In this document: positions 24,141 through 33,022 of the stretch, in pieces | Layout: each line of letters starts with the position of its first letter | Position numbering within the stretch: the first letter of the stretch is position 1 | From: Trichomonas vaginalis G3 | Lineage: Eukaryota; Parabasalia; Trichomonadida; Trichomonadidae | Reading direction: 5' to 3' | DNA: 64,000 bases | Assembly (NCBI RefSeq): GCF_026262505.1 | Contig: NC_067203.1 | Location: 5,518,001 to 5,582,000, forward strand | Translations under genes and position numbers: made by a program | Notes under the pieces: generated by a model | Told to the model about the DNA's origin: nothing | Database searches by the model: none | Seen by the model: only the letters and a program-made list of their open reading frames with translations

Positions 24141-27100
24141 ATGACTTTGCAAGATGATAAATTACTACAAGAAGAACAAATTCAAATAAGTGAATTACAT
24201 GAGATATCAAGAGCTATCATCGCAGGCGATACTTTTTTATATAGCGAACCTTCAAATAAAATCAACTTTTTCAAATTTTCCAACCTTCAAACATCAACCT
24301 ACACTGACAAGAAAGTAACAGGTGTTCCAAAATGCTTTGCTATTTCTCCTGATGAAACAAACAGTTGTGTTGGATATGACGACGGGAAAATCGCTGTTTT
24401 CAGTTCTGTTTTTGCAAGTCGGAAATCTGATTTGACTGCAAGTGTAATCGAACCCAAGCTCGGCGAAATTAAATCAATTGAATTCATCGATACTACAACT
24501 TATATCTTCTCAAATGGCCCAGGAGTATATAAAAAATCATTGGGTGCCTTGAACCAATTATCCAGCTTTGTAGCTAAGAAGGATAAACCAATTTTTGAGC
24601 AACCGGAAAATCATATTAACAAATTATACGTTCCTCCGATCTTCAAAGGCAAAACAATCTGCTATCCTCAATTACAGAATATCGTTTGCGCTCTTTCCAA
24701 TGAAAATGTTACATTCTACAAGCTAGGAGAAAAAAATCCACTTTTATTTAGCATTAAAACCATTGGTCTCTTCGCCTTTGGATCGATATCCGAATCTTCA
24801 TTCAATTTTGCTACTGTTGAACAAGAAGGAGATAAATTCTACGGAAAAATTTACGATTATCAAGATCATTCAACAGAAAAATCGAAATTTGAGCTTCCAT
24901 TTAAACCTAAACTTATTTCATTCTTATCAGATACCATCGTTGCCTTCATAAAAGAGACAACAGCTGAAGAAACAACAGCAAAAGCAATAATTATTGATAC
25001 AATCAACAATAAATCGGAAATAATGGATACAATGACTGGTATTTACATACCATCAACAGATGTTATCTATTGCATCAACAATAAATCGATTTACAAGCTA
25101 AAAATGCTTGCTTTTCGAGATCATATATCAAATCTCGAGAAAAATCCAGATGCAGCATGCGAATATTGCAGCAAAGCATATAATGGTGATCCATGGTCCA
25201 TCATTGGCCTCTCAAAGAACGAAGATTACAGAAGATTGCAAATTGAAAAAGAATTATCCAGAATTTTGGTCCAAAAGTGCGCAGCAGACCTAACAAACGA
25301 TGTATCAAAGGCTTCTGTGATCATGGATGACATGATAACTAGAATGAAGTCAATGTCAATGAAAAATGCGATCACAAACGAATTTATGGTCCCATTTGAA
25401 AATGCCGGCGCTATAAATGAATATTTCCAAGCAATTATGAAGGCCGATCCAGACGCTAAGTATTTTGTTTACAAAAAACCTTTTGTTCAGAAATTCTTAG
25501 AAACAAAAGATCTGGAAGGCTTCAACGAGTTCGTTCTCCGACTCCCTGACATTATTGCTCCAACAGCGATGATATTAAGTTCGGCTTGTAAGAATAACAA
25601 CGTTGAATTAATGTATAAGATTTATCTTGAGCGTCTTGATGATGTTATTTCAGCATTGAATATTCTTGCATGCAATAATAAATATGAAATTATCGTTGAG
25701 ACTTGCCAAAAGCGTCTTCAAGGTGAAATTCCAACAAATATAATCAAATGGCTGCTTGCAATCTCAGAGGATGGTGCTCATTTCCCTCGATTAACATCCA
25801 TTGTTCAACAAGAAGTAGGTTTGGTGGCTACGCTCCTCCGAACAATTATGGAAACTGTTTTGGAAACTAAAATAATTCCCCCTGCTCAGTTCGTAAACGC
25901 TGTTATCATAGCTATTAGTGATGCAAAGCTCCCAGCCGACCATGATCTCTTCAAGATTGTTGTAGAATTCACGAGAAAGAAAGGAATGGAATTATTCGGA
26001 ACATCCCTCAACATTTTATTACCTTTGATCTTCAGCGAAGAGATGAAAAAAGATCCTCCATATAAATCCACCTTCATTGACCTTCTACATGAAATTACAA
26101 AATTGGAAAAAATTCCAATTGAATTTAAGAAGAAACTTATTCCACTTTGCGAGTCCTATGGATTTATACAAGCCAAACACGAGATCCTCCTTGCATCAGA
26201 AATGGTTTCTGAGTTAATAACTTTTCATATTCTTGAACAAAATAGCATAAAGAGCGATATCTTCGCAGATATAATGACAATGTTCAAGAACCAACCCACA
26301 GTTAGGCCTAAAATCCAGGAAGCCATCATACAAAACATTGATTTACTTGTATCTAAAGATATTACTAAACTGATCCAACTCGTGAAGGTCGTATTTGCAC
26401 CAGAAGATGGTAAAGAGCAATCATTCCCCGACAAACGTTTAGTAAATGGCATAAAAGACAGTTCAATGAAGAATTATTTCATCAGAGAGTTCTTTAAGAC
26501 CACAGAGACTGCCAAGATACCAGATGAATACTCCTCCGGATACATAAACTTCCTTTGCCAGTACTATCCAAGCGAAGTTCGCGATTTCATTGACAAAGAG
26601 AAGAATCCGGACAAATTCCAAGAGATTTGTCGCAAGGAAAAAATCAATGATGCATGTGCGATCATTGATTCCAAGACAACTTACTTATTCAGCAAGTTTG
26701 CAACTGATATAACAAATTATTTCGACGAAATGACCATGAGATACGTCGACAAGAAGGATAATGTTGAAAAGCTCCAGAACAACTTAACATTCCTCGTTAA
26801 ATTGTTCGATAGAAACCAAGGAACTCCTGATGATAATCTTAAAAAGGCATTTGCCGACGCAGTTAAGTCCATTGCAAGGAACTGGGCCATCCCGATATAT
26901 GCTGCTAACCAGGCAGGCTTAGATATCAAGCCTTTGCAGGATAATCTCAAATTATTCTGCATTGCCGGTTACGCATTTGTTCCATTCGATGAATTACTGA
27001 CCACTATTGTTGGTGAATATGGCGAATTATCGATCGGATTGATCAGATCCACTATCAGAGAATTAGTCAAAGATTATTCTTACGATGTCGACACTTCTGC

Positions 27101-27482
27101 AGCCTTAACTAACTTAATTATGGAGAATGAAGCCGATGCGTATAACAAATATATCGAAGCATCGACAAAAGGTGTCGAATTCGAAGGTCGTAAGTGCGAT
27201 CTTTGCGGAAAATCTCTTACAGAAGGTTTGGATGTTACTTTGTTCCCTTGCGGACACATTTTCCATGGAGCGTGCACTTCTAGAACGAAATGTCCTGTTT
27301 GTTTCGAAACAGACGCTTTCGAAAAATCTCCAGAAAAAGGAAAAACAATCAGCAACAGAATTTCTTCTAGATTGGCAAACTTCGAGGAAGGAATGCTCGT
27401 GAGACAAGAAGAATATGCGTATATCGATGATACACCGAAAACAAGAGTTTCAATCTCTGACAATATCGCTAGCTTGGAATAA
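24141..27482 (+). CDS. VPS8-like CORVET tethering subunit, 1113 aa
   Basis: The layout fits the VPS8/VPS11/VPS18/VPS41 group: a WD40-like N-terminal half (residues about 20-330), clathrin-heavy-chain-like helical repeats (about 330-1000) and a C-terminal RING-H2. The RING, at about residues 1017-1055, reads CDLCGKSL, then FPCGHIFHGAC and KCPVC. The stretch before it, LLTTIVGEYGELSIGLIRST and then RELVKDYSYD, resembles the VPS8 region just before its RING, which favours VPS8 over VPS18. CORVET tethers early endosomes for fusion and acts with Rab5-type GTPases. The frame is whole. VPS18 remains possible. The tail after the RING is about 58 residues. Confidence 0.65.
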   Translation: MTLQDDKLLQEEQIQISELHEISRAIIAGDTFLYSEPSNKINFFKFSNLQTSTYTDKKVTGVPKCFAISPDETNSCVGYDDGKIAVFSSVFASRKSDLTASVIEPKLGEIKSIEFIDTTTYIFSNGPGVYKKSLGALNQLSSFVAKKDKPIFEQPENHINKLYVPPIFKGKTICYPQLQNIVCALSNENVTFYKLGEKNPLLFSIKTIGLFAFGSISESSFNFATVEQEGDKFYGKIYDYQDHSTEKSKFELPFKPKLISFLSDTIVAFIKETTAEETTAKAIIIDTINNKSEIMDTMTGIYIPSTDVIYCINNKSIYKLKMLAFRDHISNLEKNPDAACEYCSKAYNGDPWSIIGLSKNEDYRRLQIEKELSRILVQKCAADLTNDVSKASVIMDDMITRMKSMSMKNAITNEFMVPFENAGAINEYFQAIMKADPDAKYFVYKKPFVQKFLETKDLEGFNEFVLRLPDIIAPTAMILSSACKNNNVELMYKIYLERLDDVISALNILACNNKYEIIVETCQKRLQGEIPTNIIKWLLAISEDGAHFPRLTSIVQQEVGLVATLLRTIMETVLETKIIPPAQFVNAVIIAISDAKLPADHDLFKIVVEFTRKKGMELFGTSLNILLPLIFSEEMKKDPPYKSTFIDLLHEITKLEKIPIEFKKKLIPLCESYGFIQAKHEILLASEMVSELITFHILEQNSIKSDIFADIMTMFKNQPTVRPKIQEAIIQNIDLLVSKDITKLIQLVKVVFAPEDGKEQSFPDKRLVNGIKDSSMKNYFIREFFKTTETAKIPDEYSSGYINFLCQYYPSEVRDFIDKEKNPDKFQEICRKEKINDACAIIDSKTTYLFSKFATDITNYFDEMTMRYVDKKDNVEKLQNNLTFLVKLFDRNQGTPDDNLKKAFADAVKSIARNWAIPIYAANQAGLDIKPLQDNLKLFCIAGYAFVPFDELLTTIVGEYGELSIGLIRSTIRELVKDYSYDVDTSAALTNLIMENEADAYNKYIEASTKGVEFEGRKCDLCGKSLTEGLDVTLFPCGHIFHGACTSRTKCPVCFETDAFEKSPEKGKTISNRISSRLANFEEGMLVRQEEYAYIDDTPKTRVSISDNIASLE

Positions 27483-28082
27483 TAAAATTCTCTCTTTATT
27501 TTTTAATATTTCTCTTATATTCTTCAATTTTTTTTCAAACATCAATATTGAGATAACTATACAAGTAACTAAAACGTTGTTTTCCAAAAAAATAAATATC
27601 ACATACATAATAGTTGTAAACAACATTTGACACCTCATATACATTGAAGAATATATGAGAAATATTAAAAAATAAATTAAAATGTAATAGTTGTAAGGTG
27701 TCAGAAGTGGAAGATACACCATTACGTAACTAACTAAAGTGTTCTCTTTTACGATAATTATCTGCAAATCTAATATTAGAATGTCAGAAAGCAGTAATTT
27801 CACATATTACCTAGAAATTTAGAAAAAAAGTCCGATATTGCCTGCTTTATGGTTGAAGCACTTCTAAAATGTTGCATGCTAAGATCAGTCATAATGTAAA
27901 CCTCTCAATTTTATTGTCGTGGGAAGTATCTCAATTCCTTCAAAAAAATTGAAAAACTATTTAATTTTAAAAATATAATACTTTTAATTAGTTAATTAAT
28001 TGGAGATATTTTTTAAAAAATCACTTTTGATAATACTTTTGAGAACTTTAATTAAAAAAATATATTCAAAAATATCCAGGAT
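27483..28082. other. AT-rich intergenic stretch
   Basis: No gene. A weak inverted pair, TGACACCT near 27628 and AGGTGTCA near 27695, encloses about 60 bases. Polyadenylation-like AATAAA signals lie close to the VPS8 stop. Confidence 0.4.
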
Positions 28083-28088
28083 ATCAAG

Positions 28089-28149
28089 AGGGAATTGTTC
28101 CTTATGAGGTATATAGTTATGATGTATACCTCATAAGGAACAATTCCCT
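28089..28149. repeat. Hairpin 1: 25-bp perfect stem, 11-base loop
   Basis: Arms 28089-28113 (AGGGAATTGTTCCTTATGAG and five more bases) and 28125-28149 are exact reverse complements. The loop is TAGTTATGATG. Confidence 0.9.
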
Positions 28150-28153
28150 CCTT

Positions 28154-28209
28154 AAAACGAGAAAACTTGTTCGAAATTGTTTATCATTTCGAACAAGTTT
28201 TCTCGTTTT
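28154..28209. repeat. Hairpin 2: 24-bp perfect stem, 8-base loop
   Basis: Arms 28154-28177 (AAAACGAGAAAACTTGTTCG and four more) and 28186-28209 pair exactly. The loop is TGTTTATC. It starts only four bases after hairpin 1. Confidence 0.9.
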
Positions 28210-28213
28210 AATA

Positions 28214-28272
28214 AGAAACTAAAGGCTATGAGGCACTGATTATATATTAGTGCCTCATAGCCTTTAGTTTCT
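28214..28272. repeat. Hairpin 3: 24-bp perfect stem, 11-base loop
   Basis: Arms 28214-28237 (AGAAACTAAAGGCTATGAGG and four more) and 28249-28272 pair exactly. The loop is GATTATATATT. It is four bases from hairpin 2. Confidence 0.9.
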
Positions 28273-28276
28273 AATA

Positions 28277-28334
28277 GATAGCTGGGAAACTTTCTCCAAA
28301 TGATAAGTTATTCAGAGAAAGTTTCCCAGCTATC
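28277..28334. repeat. Hairpin 4: 20-bp perfect stem, 18-base loop
   Basis: Arms 28277-28296 (GATAGCTGGGAAACTTTCTC) and 28315-28334 pair exactly. It is four bases from hairpin 3. Confidence 0.9.
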
Positions 28335-28337
28335 AAG

Positions 28338-28398
28338 AGGGAATTGTTCCTTATGAGGTATATAGTGATGATGTATACCTTATAAGGAACAATTCCCT
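28338..28398. repeat. Hairpin 5: second copy of hairpin 1, one G-T pair
   Basis: Arms 28338-28362 and 28374-28398 repeat hairpin 1. The only stem difference pairs as G with T, which keeps the stem in plus-strand RNA. The loop is TAGTGATGATG, one base different from hairpin 1. Confidence 0.9.
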
Positions 28399-28406
28399 CC
28401 TTAAAA

Positions 28407-28898
28407 TCGTAGACATTTTTATACTTATTAATCAACCATTCAAAATCATATTCCTCTGAAAAGTTATTTTATTAAAAATTTAGAATTTTAATAAATATAG
28501 AGTTTGAATTTCATACAATACCTATATATTTTCAATAATGGAATTTGAAAACCATTCTCAAAAGTTCTCAGAAAACCTTTTTTTCATTAATTTTAAGAAA
28601 TCTGAGTATTAAATTAAGTGATAAATTCGTTTGACACTACTTTAATTTTTAAATTCAAAAAATTATATGTGCTTCTTAAAATGACTCAAAAAATTTTATT
28701 ATAAAATAATATATAATATTAAAAATCCCACAACATTTTTTACTTTACATAATCGTACTTCCTCGACGATTAATTTCCACTCAATTTCTATCGTTGACCG
28801 AACTTAGCATGCAACAAAAAAAAAACTAGATGCAGATATTATAGGGGAAATGGAAATAAAGTATATCATAATTTAAAAACAATATTTTATGAAATAAA
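28407..28898. other. AT-rich intergenic stretch
   Basis: Nothing supported was seen here beyond low-complexity A/T sequence. Confidence 0.4.
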
Positions 28899-29465
28899 TC
28901 ATAATAAAACAGGTATTGCCATGAGCCATAAACTTATAATTTGGCAATAGTAACATTTTGCAAGACAGGATGAATCATTTGCGTGATATGGGTATAGATT
29001 CCCAAAAAATTCTAAATGTCTTAAAGCAAAAGCTTTGGGCGTTACAAATCTTAAATGTCGAACAAGATATCCTGAGAAATCATAATGAGCTGTTAAAAAG
29101 TTTCCATTAATTGAATTATCGTTCGTACGTGAATCTATAACAAACCAGTTCTGATCATCAACAGAACCAATAAGTTTCCATGTTAATGGATGAACATTTG
29201 AGTTTCTTGAATTATCAGATGAAAGGATTGAAAATGATCTAATCTCAAATATGTGTTTTTTTAAGTAGAACCCGACATAACACTCACCTGAATTTTCACC
29301 TGATGCATAAGAATGCCCATTTCGATAATAAAACAATTGTTCTGGTGAAATTTGCCCTGGTGAAGATTCATAATAAAGATATCTCATTCTATCATCAGAT
29401 ATGCTGTCAATATAGTCCATCAGGCCATTGAATGCATCGTTTGGATTATACTCAATTAAAACCAA
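28899..29465 (-). pseudogene. F5/8 type C (discoidin-like) domain gene fragment
   Basis: The protein segment reads like an F5/8C beta-barrel: EIRSFSILSSD, HPLTWKLIGSVDDQNWFVID and RHLRFVTPKAF, then LEFFGNLYP. Such domains bind carbohydrates or lipids and occur in large trichomonad families, often after a BTB-type domain. The open frame begins at a TTG right after an in-frame stop, and there is no ATG where the family's N-terminus should be, so the 5' end is lost. The C-terminal 25 residues are hydrophobic and do not look like the domain. It is probably a decayed copy. Confidence 0.65.
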
Positions 29466-29573
29466 TTTTTAACTTTAAGTTTTTGTAATTGAATGTAAAA
29501 TAATCAATAATTTCAGAATAGAAATTTCGGATTTTAACGATAACTTTCGTTTGGCCGAACCGCATACTTTTTT

Positions 29574-31255
29574 ATGTCTCATCAAAAGATTGTTCCAAAG
29601 AAATATAGTGAATTGAGAAGTATTTACAAATATTATATCGATTCATATATTACTCTATATCAGCTGAAAACGAACAATGAAGATGAATTACACTCAATTT
29701 ACAAAATGATCAAAACAAATTTGATTGATTCAAATAAACACTTTCCCGAAATGTTATGAGAGATATTTTAAATATCATCCCGTATAACAACCGCTATGCA
29801 AAGTCATACTTGGAACTTACAAAACAAATCTCTGATGATTATCATATAACCGAGGTCAGCAACATTCCGATCGTTTCTAACTACCTGTTTTATAAAGAAT
29901 ATGGAATTAAATTAAATACTTCTGATGATTTCGAAAGAAATGAATTCAAACATCTTGATATTTTTTCAGAAGCTACAATTTTCAGGTCAATTATGAATGA
30001 TGATAAAGAAAGATTCATTACATCCATTGAAAGAGAAGGATTTTATAAAAATAAAATACTTTACAGCTGCTTGTATCCATATTCTGATGAAGGATACTCA
30101 TTACTTGAATTATGTTTCAAATTATTAAGAACCAAATTTAAATCAGAAATAACTAAAACATGTCTAGAATTATCATTTTTAGGAGGGAATCAAGAGATCA
30201 TGAGTGAATGTTTGAAATATGAAAAACCAAACGACACATGCATGAAATATGCAATTGCTTCGCACAACATTGATTTTATTTCATACTTAATAAATGAACA
30301 TCAAATAGAGATCAAATTAAGTTATTGTGAAGAGCATAATAATCTTGATGCATTTTTAGTATATTTTGATCAGCATGATGCTCTTTACGGTGGCTTATAT
30401 TATTCTACAGTATTTGATATTCCCTCTCTTTGCGAATATTTTTTTTCACTTGGAGCTGTTTATTATAGTAGAACTCTTCTTAAGGCAATATCAAATAATA
30501 GTATAGAAGTAGTTAAATTTCTTCTTTCACATGGGGCAAATATCAATGATAAATATAATGAAGAAACAGCTTTTCATAAAGCAATATTTTGCAATAATAA
30601 AGATATGGTAGAATTACTGCTTTTATATGGTAAAAACATCAATGAAAAAGTTGAAGATGGGAAAACACACCTTTTTGAAGCAGTTGAGAAAAATCGAAGA
30701 GAAATTGTTGAACTTCTTATTTCACATGGCGCAAATATCAATGAAAAAGATGATTATGGAAGAACACCTTTTCATTTTTCTGTAAAATATTTTGAGAAAG
30801 ATACAGTCGAACTTCTTATTTCACATGGCGCAAGTATAAATGAAAAGGATGCAACAGGTAAAACAGCTCTTCATTATGCAGTGATTAATAATAATAAAGC
30901 AACAGTCGAACTTCTTATTTCACATGGCGCAAGTATAAATGAAAAGGATGCAACAGGTAAAACAGCTCTTCATTATGCAGTGATTAATAATAATAAAGCA
31001 ACAGTCGAATTTCTTATTTCACATGGTGCAAATTTAAATGAAAAAGATGAGTATGAAAATACCGCTCTTAATTATGCAATAGATAACAATTATGAAAAAA
31101 TAGCTAATCTTCTTCTTTCGCATGGTGCATATATTGTCGAAAAAGATAAAAATGTGAAAATTTCTCTTAATGAAGAAAAAGATAAAGATGAGAATATCCC
31201 TCTTAATGAAGAAAAAATTGAACATATTTCATGTGGTTCAAAATGTTTAATATAG
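29574..31255 (+). pseudogene. Ankyrin-repeat protein gene with one frameshift
   Basis: Host-type gene paralogous to 58076-59886. The N-terminal 60 residues (YSELRSIYKYYIDSYITLYQ) match the paralogue's start. The frame then ends at 29759, while a second frame starting at ATG 29756 carries the rest (MRDILNIIPYNNRYAKSYLE). Compared with the paralogue, one base seems to be missing near 29750. Downstream are eight or more ankyrin repeats of the form (N/S)INEKD...G(K/R)TALHYAVINNNKATVELLISHGA, some nearly identical in DNA (30799-31022). The C-terminus is K/E-rich and ends SCGSKCLI, with two cysteines near the end; lipid attachment there is speculative. A sequencing error is possible. Confidence 0.75.
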
Positions 31256-31487
31256 CATGGCTTCATTGACATAATGCATTATTTATATTCAGAAATCATT
31301 GAAGCATCAATTTTGATATTATGTATGAAATGCACCTACATTTTTTAAAATATCGCGAATGTAACAGATATTCTATTCAAATTTAAAATAGCTAAACCTG
31401 ATATTTTGTTCATCACGTTTTAGAGTGTATTAATATGACGATTTAACATAAACAAATAATTTTATACGAACACTTTCTGATTGATGA

Positions 31488-32129
31488 TTGGTTGTAGAAG
31501 GTAATCCCAATCCATTAAACGGTACTGGTGGCCATGGAGGAAACCTTATTGGAGGAGATGGAAGTCACCCGTATCACGGTACAAATAATGAAAGGTATAC
31601 TGATGCCAAAGGAGGTAATCAAACAAAAGGAGGAAGAGCAGGTTTAACTTCAAATAGATTTGCAAATGGGCAAGATGGTATGTTTGGAATGGGAGGAAAT
31701 AGTTCCCCAAGTGAATATTCACTCTCTGGTGGGGGATCCGGTTATTTTGGAGGAGGTGGGGCATCTGTAACTCACAATAAACACGGATCTGGTGCAGGAG
31801 GTTCTTCGTATGTGTCAGGTTGTAATGGATATGTTAGTGTTTCGAGAAATTATTCTCTCCAAAATAGTATCTCATTTAATGGTACTGTACACTACTCAGG
31901 ACTCTTTTTCACAAATATTCGAATGCTCTCAGGTGATGAACTACTTCCAAATTATTCATCAACGAAAACAAACAGCTTTGTATCCTATGTTCACGGACAT
32001 CTCGGTGATGGTGCATTCAAGATCACTCTTCTTGAATGTATAAATATCTGCTCAAATCATATCTATGTAAACCTATTTTCATACTCCCAATTTTTCTCTT
32101 TAAGTTTATTAAACTTTTTTATTTCATAA
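31488..32129 (+). pseudogene. Glycine-rich (ALK/LTK GRD-like) surface protein gene fragment
   Basis: The sequence is glycine-rich (GTGGHGGNLIGGDGSH, GGGSGYFGGGGASV, GSGAGGSSYVSGCNG) as in the Gly-rich domain of ALK/LTK-type and trichomonad surface proteins. It then has a beta-rich segment ending FKITLLE. The frame opens with a TTG just after an in-frame stop, so the N-terminus is missing. After about residue 185 the sequence becomes hydrophobic and unlike the domain. It is probably a fragment left by recombination. Confidence 0.6.
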
Positions 32130-32142
32130 TTTTTTTTTCTGA

Positions 32143-32701
32143 AATAAATTTTAATCAACCCAATTTTGAGCTGGGTTCACATTCAATTTTCTGAAGTTTA
32201 CAAATTAGAAAAGAAACATAGGCTCAAAATAGAGTTAATTAAAATCCTAATTTTCGAATTTTGTCAACTATCAATCTTCTTCAAGAACTAGCCCTATTTT
32301 GTTAAAATTGTAAACTATTTCATAGATGTACAAAGAGGCAAAAGCCACTTTAGATTTCATGAATTGAGAATAGCTGAAATTAATAATTCTCGGACATACG
32401 ATTATTTTTGATTCAAATGCTGTTCGGCATTAAGTGCAAAAAATAATAATATGCCTGAGAATTACACTTTTCCGAAGATGATAACAAAACGTTGGAAAAG
32501 TGTAAATTTTCGAAGATTGAAACGAAAAGTTTCAATTTTAACAAAATAGGGCTAGCTCTTGAAGAAAATTGATAGCTTGACAAAATTCGAAAATTAGGAT
32601 TTTAATTAACTCTATTTTGAGCCTATGTTTCTTTTCTAATTTGTAAACTTCAGAAAATTGAATGTGAACCCAGCTCAAAATTGGGTTGATTAAAATTTAT
32701 T
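32143..32701. mobile_element. Fold-back/MITE-like element with about 165-bp inverted arms
   Basis: The left arm, about 32143-32309, starts AATAAATTTTAATCAACCCA. The right arm, about 32535-32701, is its near-exact reverse complement. The 225-base middle contains smaller hairpins: TAATTCTCGG with CCTGAGAATTA, and ACACTTTTCC with GGAAAAGTGT. TGAAAC and GTTTCA also pair. There is no coding capacity. A clear target-site duplication was not found. Neighbouring bases 32702-33022 hold no gene. Confidence 0.8.
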
Positions 32702-33022
32702 ATTACTTAGGATTAAATTTTGATACAGAAATATGGCGCATAATTATATCTAAACAGCGAATCAAACGGCCTTACTATGTAGTTCTGATGATTCCTTCAC
32801 CGAGAAAAAAATTATTAAATTTGAGAGCTTGTATAAGATGCACAAGCAACAGTTAGTGTACTAATTTCTAATTCTGCAAATGACATAGTGCCCCAAAAAT
32901 GCGCCAAATCTTATATAATCCTAATTATTGTTTACCATCTTTAATTTTTGATGCTTTGACAAATATCGAGGGAAAAAAAATTACCAATAATAAAACATAA
33001 AAATAGATATTTTTTATAAAAT

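Larger units (their letters stand above)
28083..28406. repeat. Cluster of five back-to-back near-perfect hairpins
   Basis: Within 324 bases there are five consecutive inverted repeats with stems of 20 to 25 bp and loops of 8 to 18 bases, separated by only 4 to 16 bases. Hairpins 1 and 5 are direct copies (start to start 249 bases); 2, 3 and 4 are unrelated in sequence. Nearly every base of the region is in a stem or loop. No coding frame fits. See the single hairpins and the finding. Confidence 0.9.

Noticed and set aside
24141-27482. VPS18 or VPS11 identity
   Set aside because: Same overall design, but the segment before the RING resembles VPS8 more; kept as an alternative, not as the call.
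27628-27702. Inverted pair TGACACCT/AGGTGTCA as a mini-transposon
   Set aside because: Arms of only 8 bases and no target-site duplication seen; could be chance in 1.4 kb of noncoding DNA.
28083-28406. CRISPR-like array
   Set aside because: Units are hairpins with different stems and no regular repeat-spacer pattern; the host is a eukaryote.
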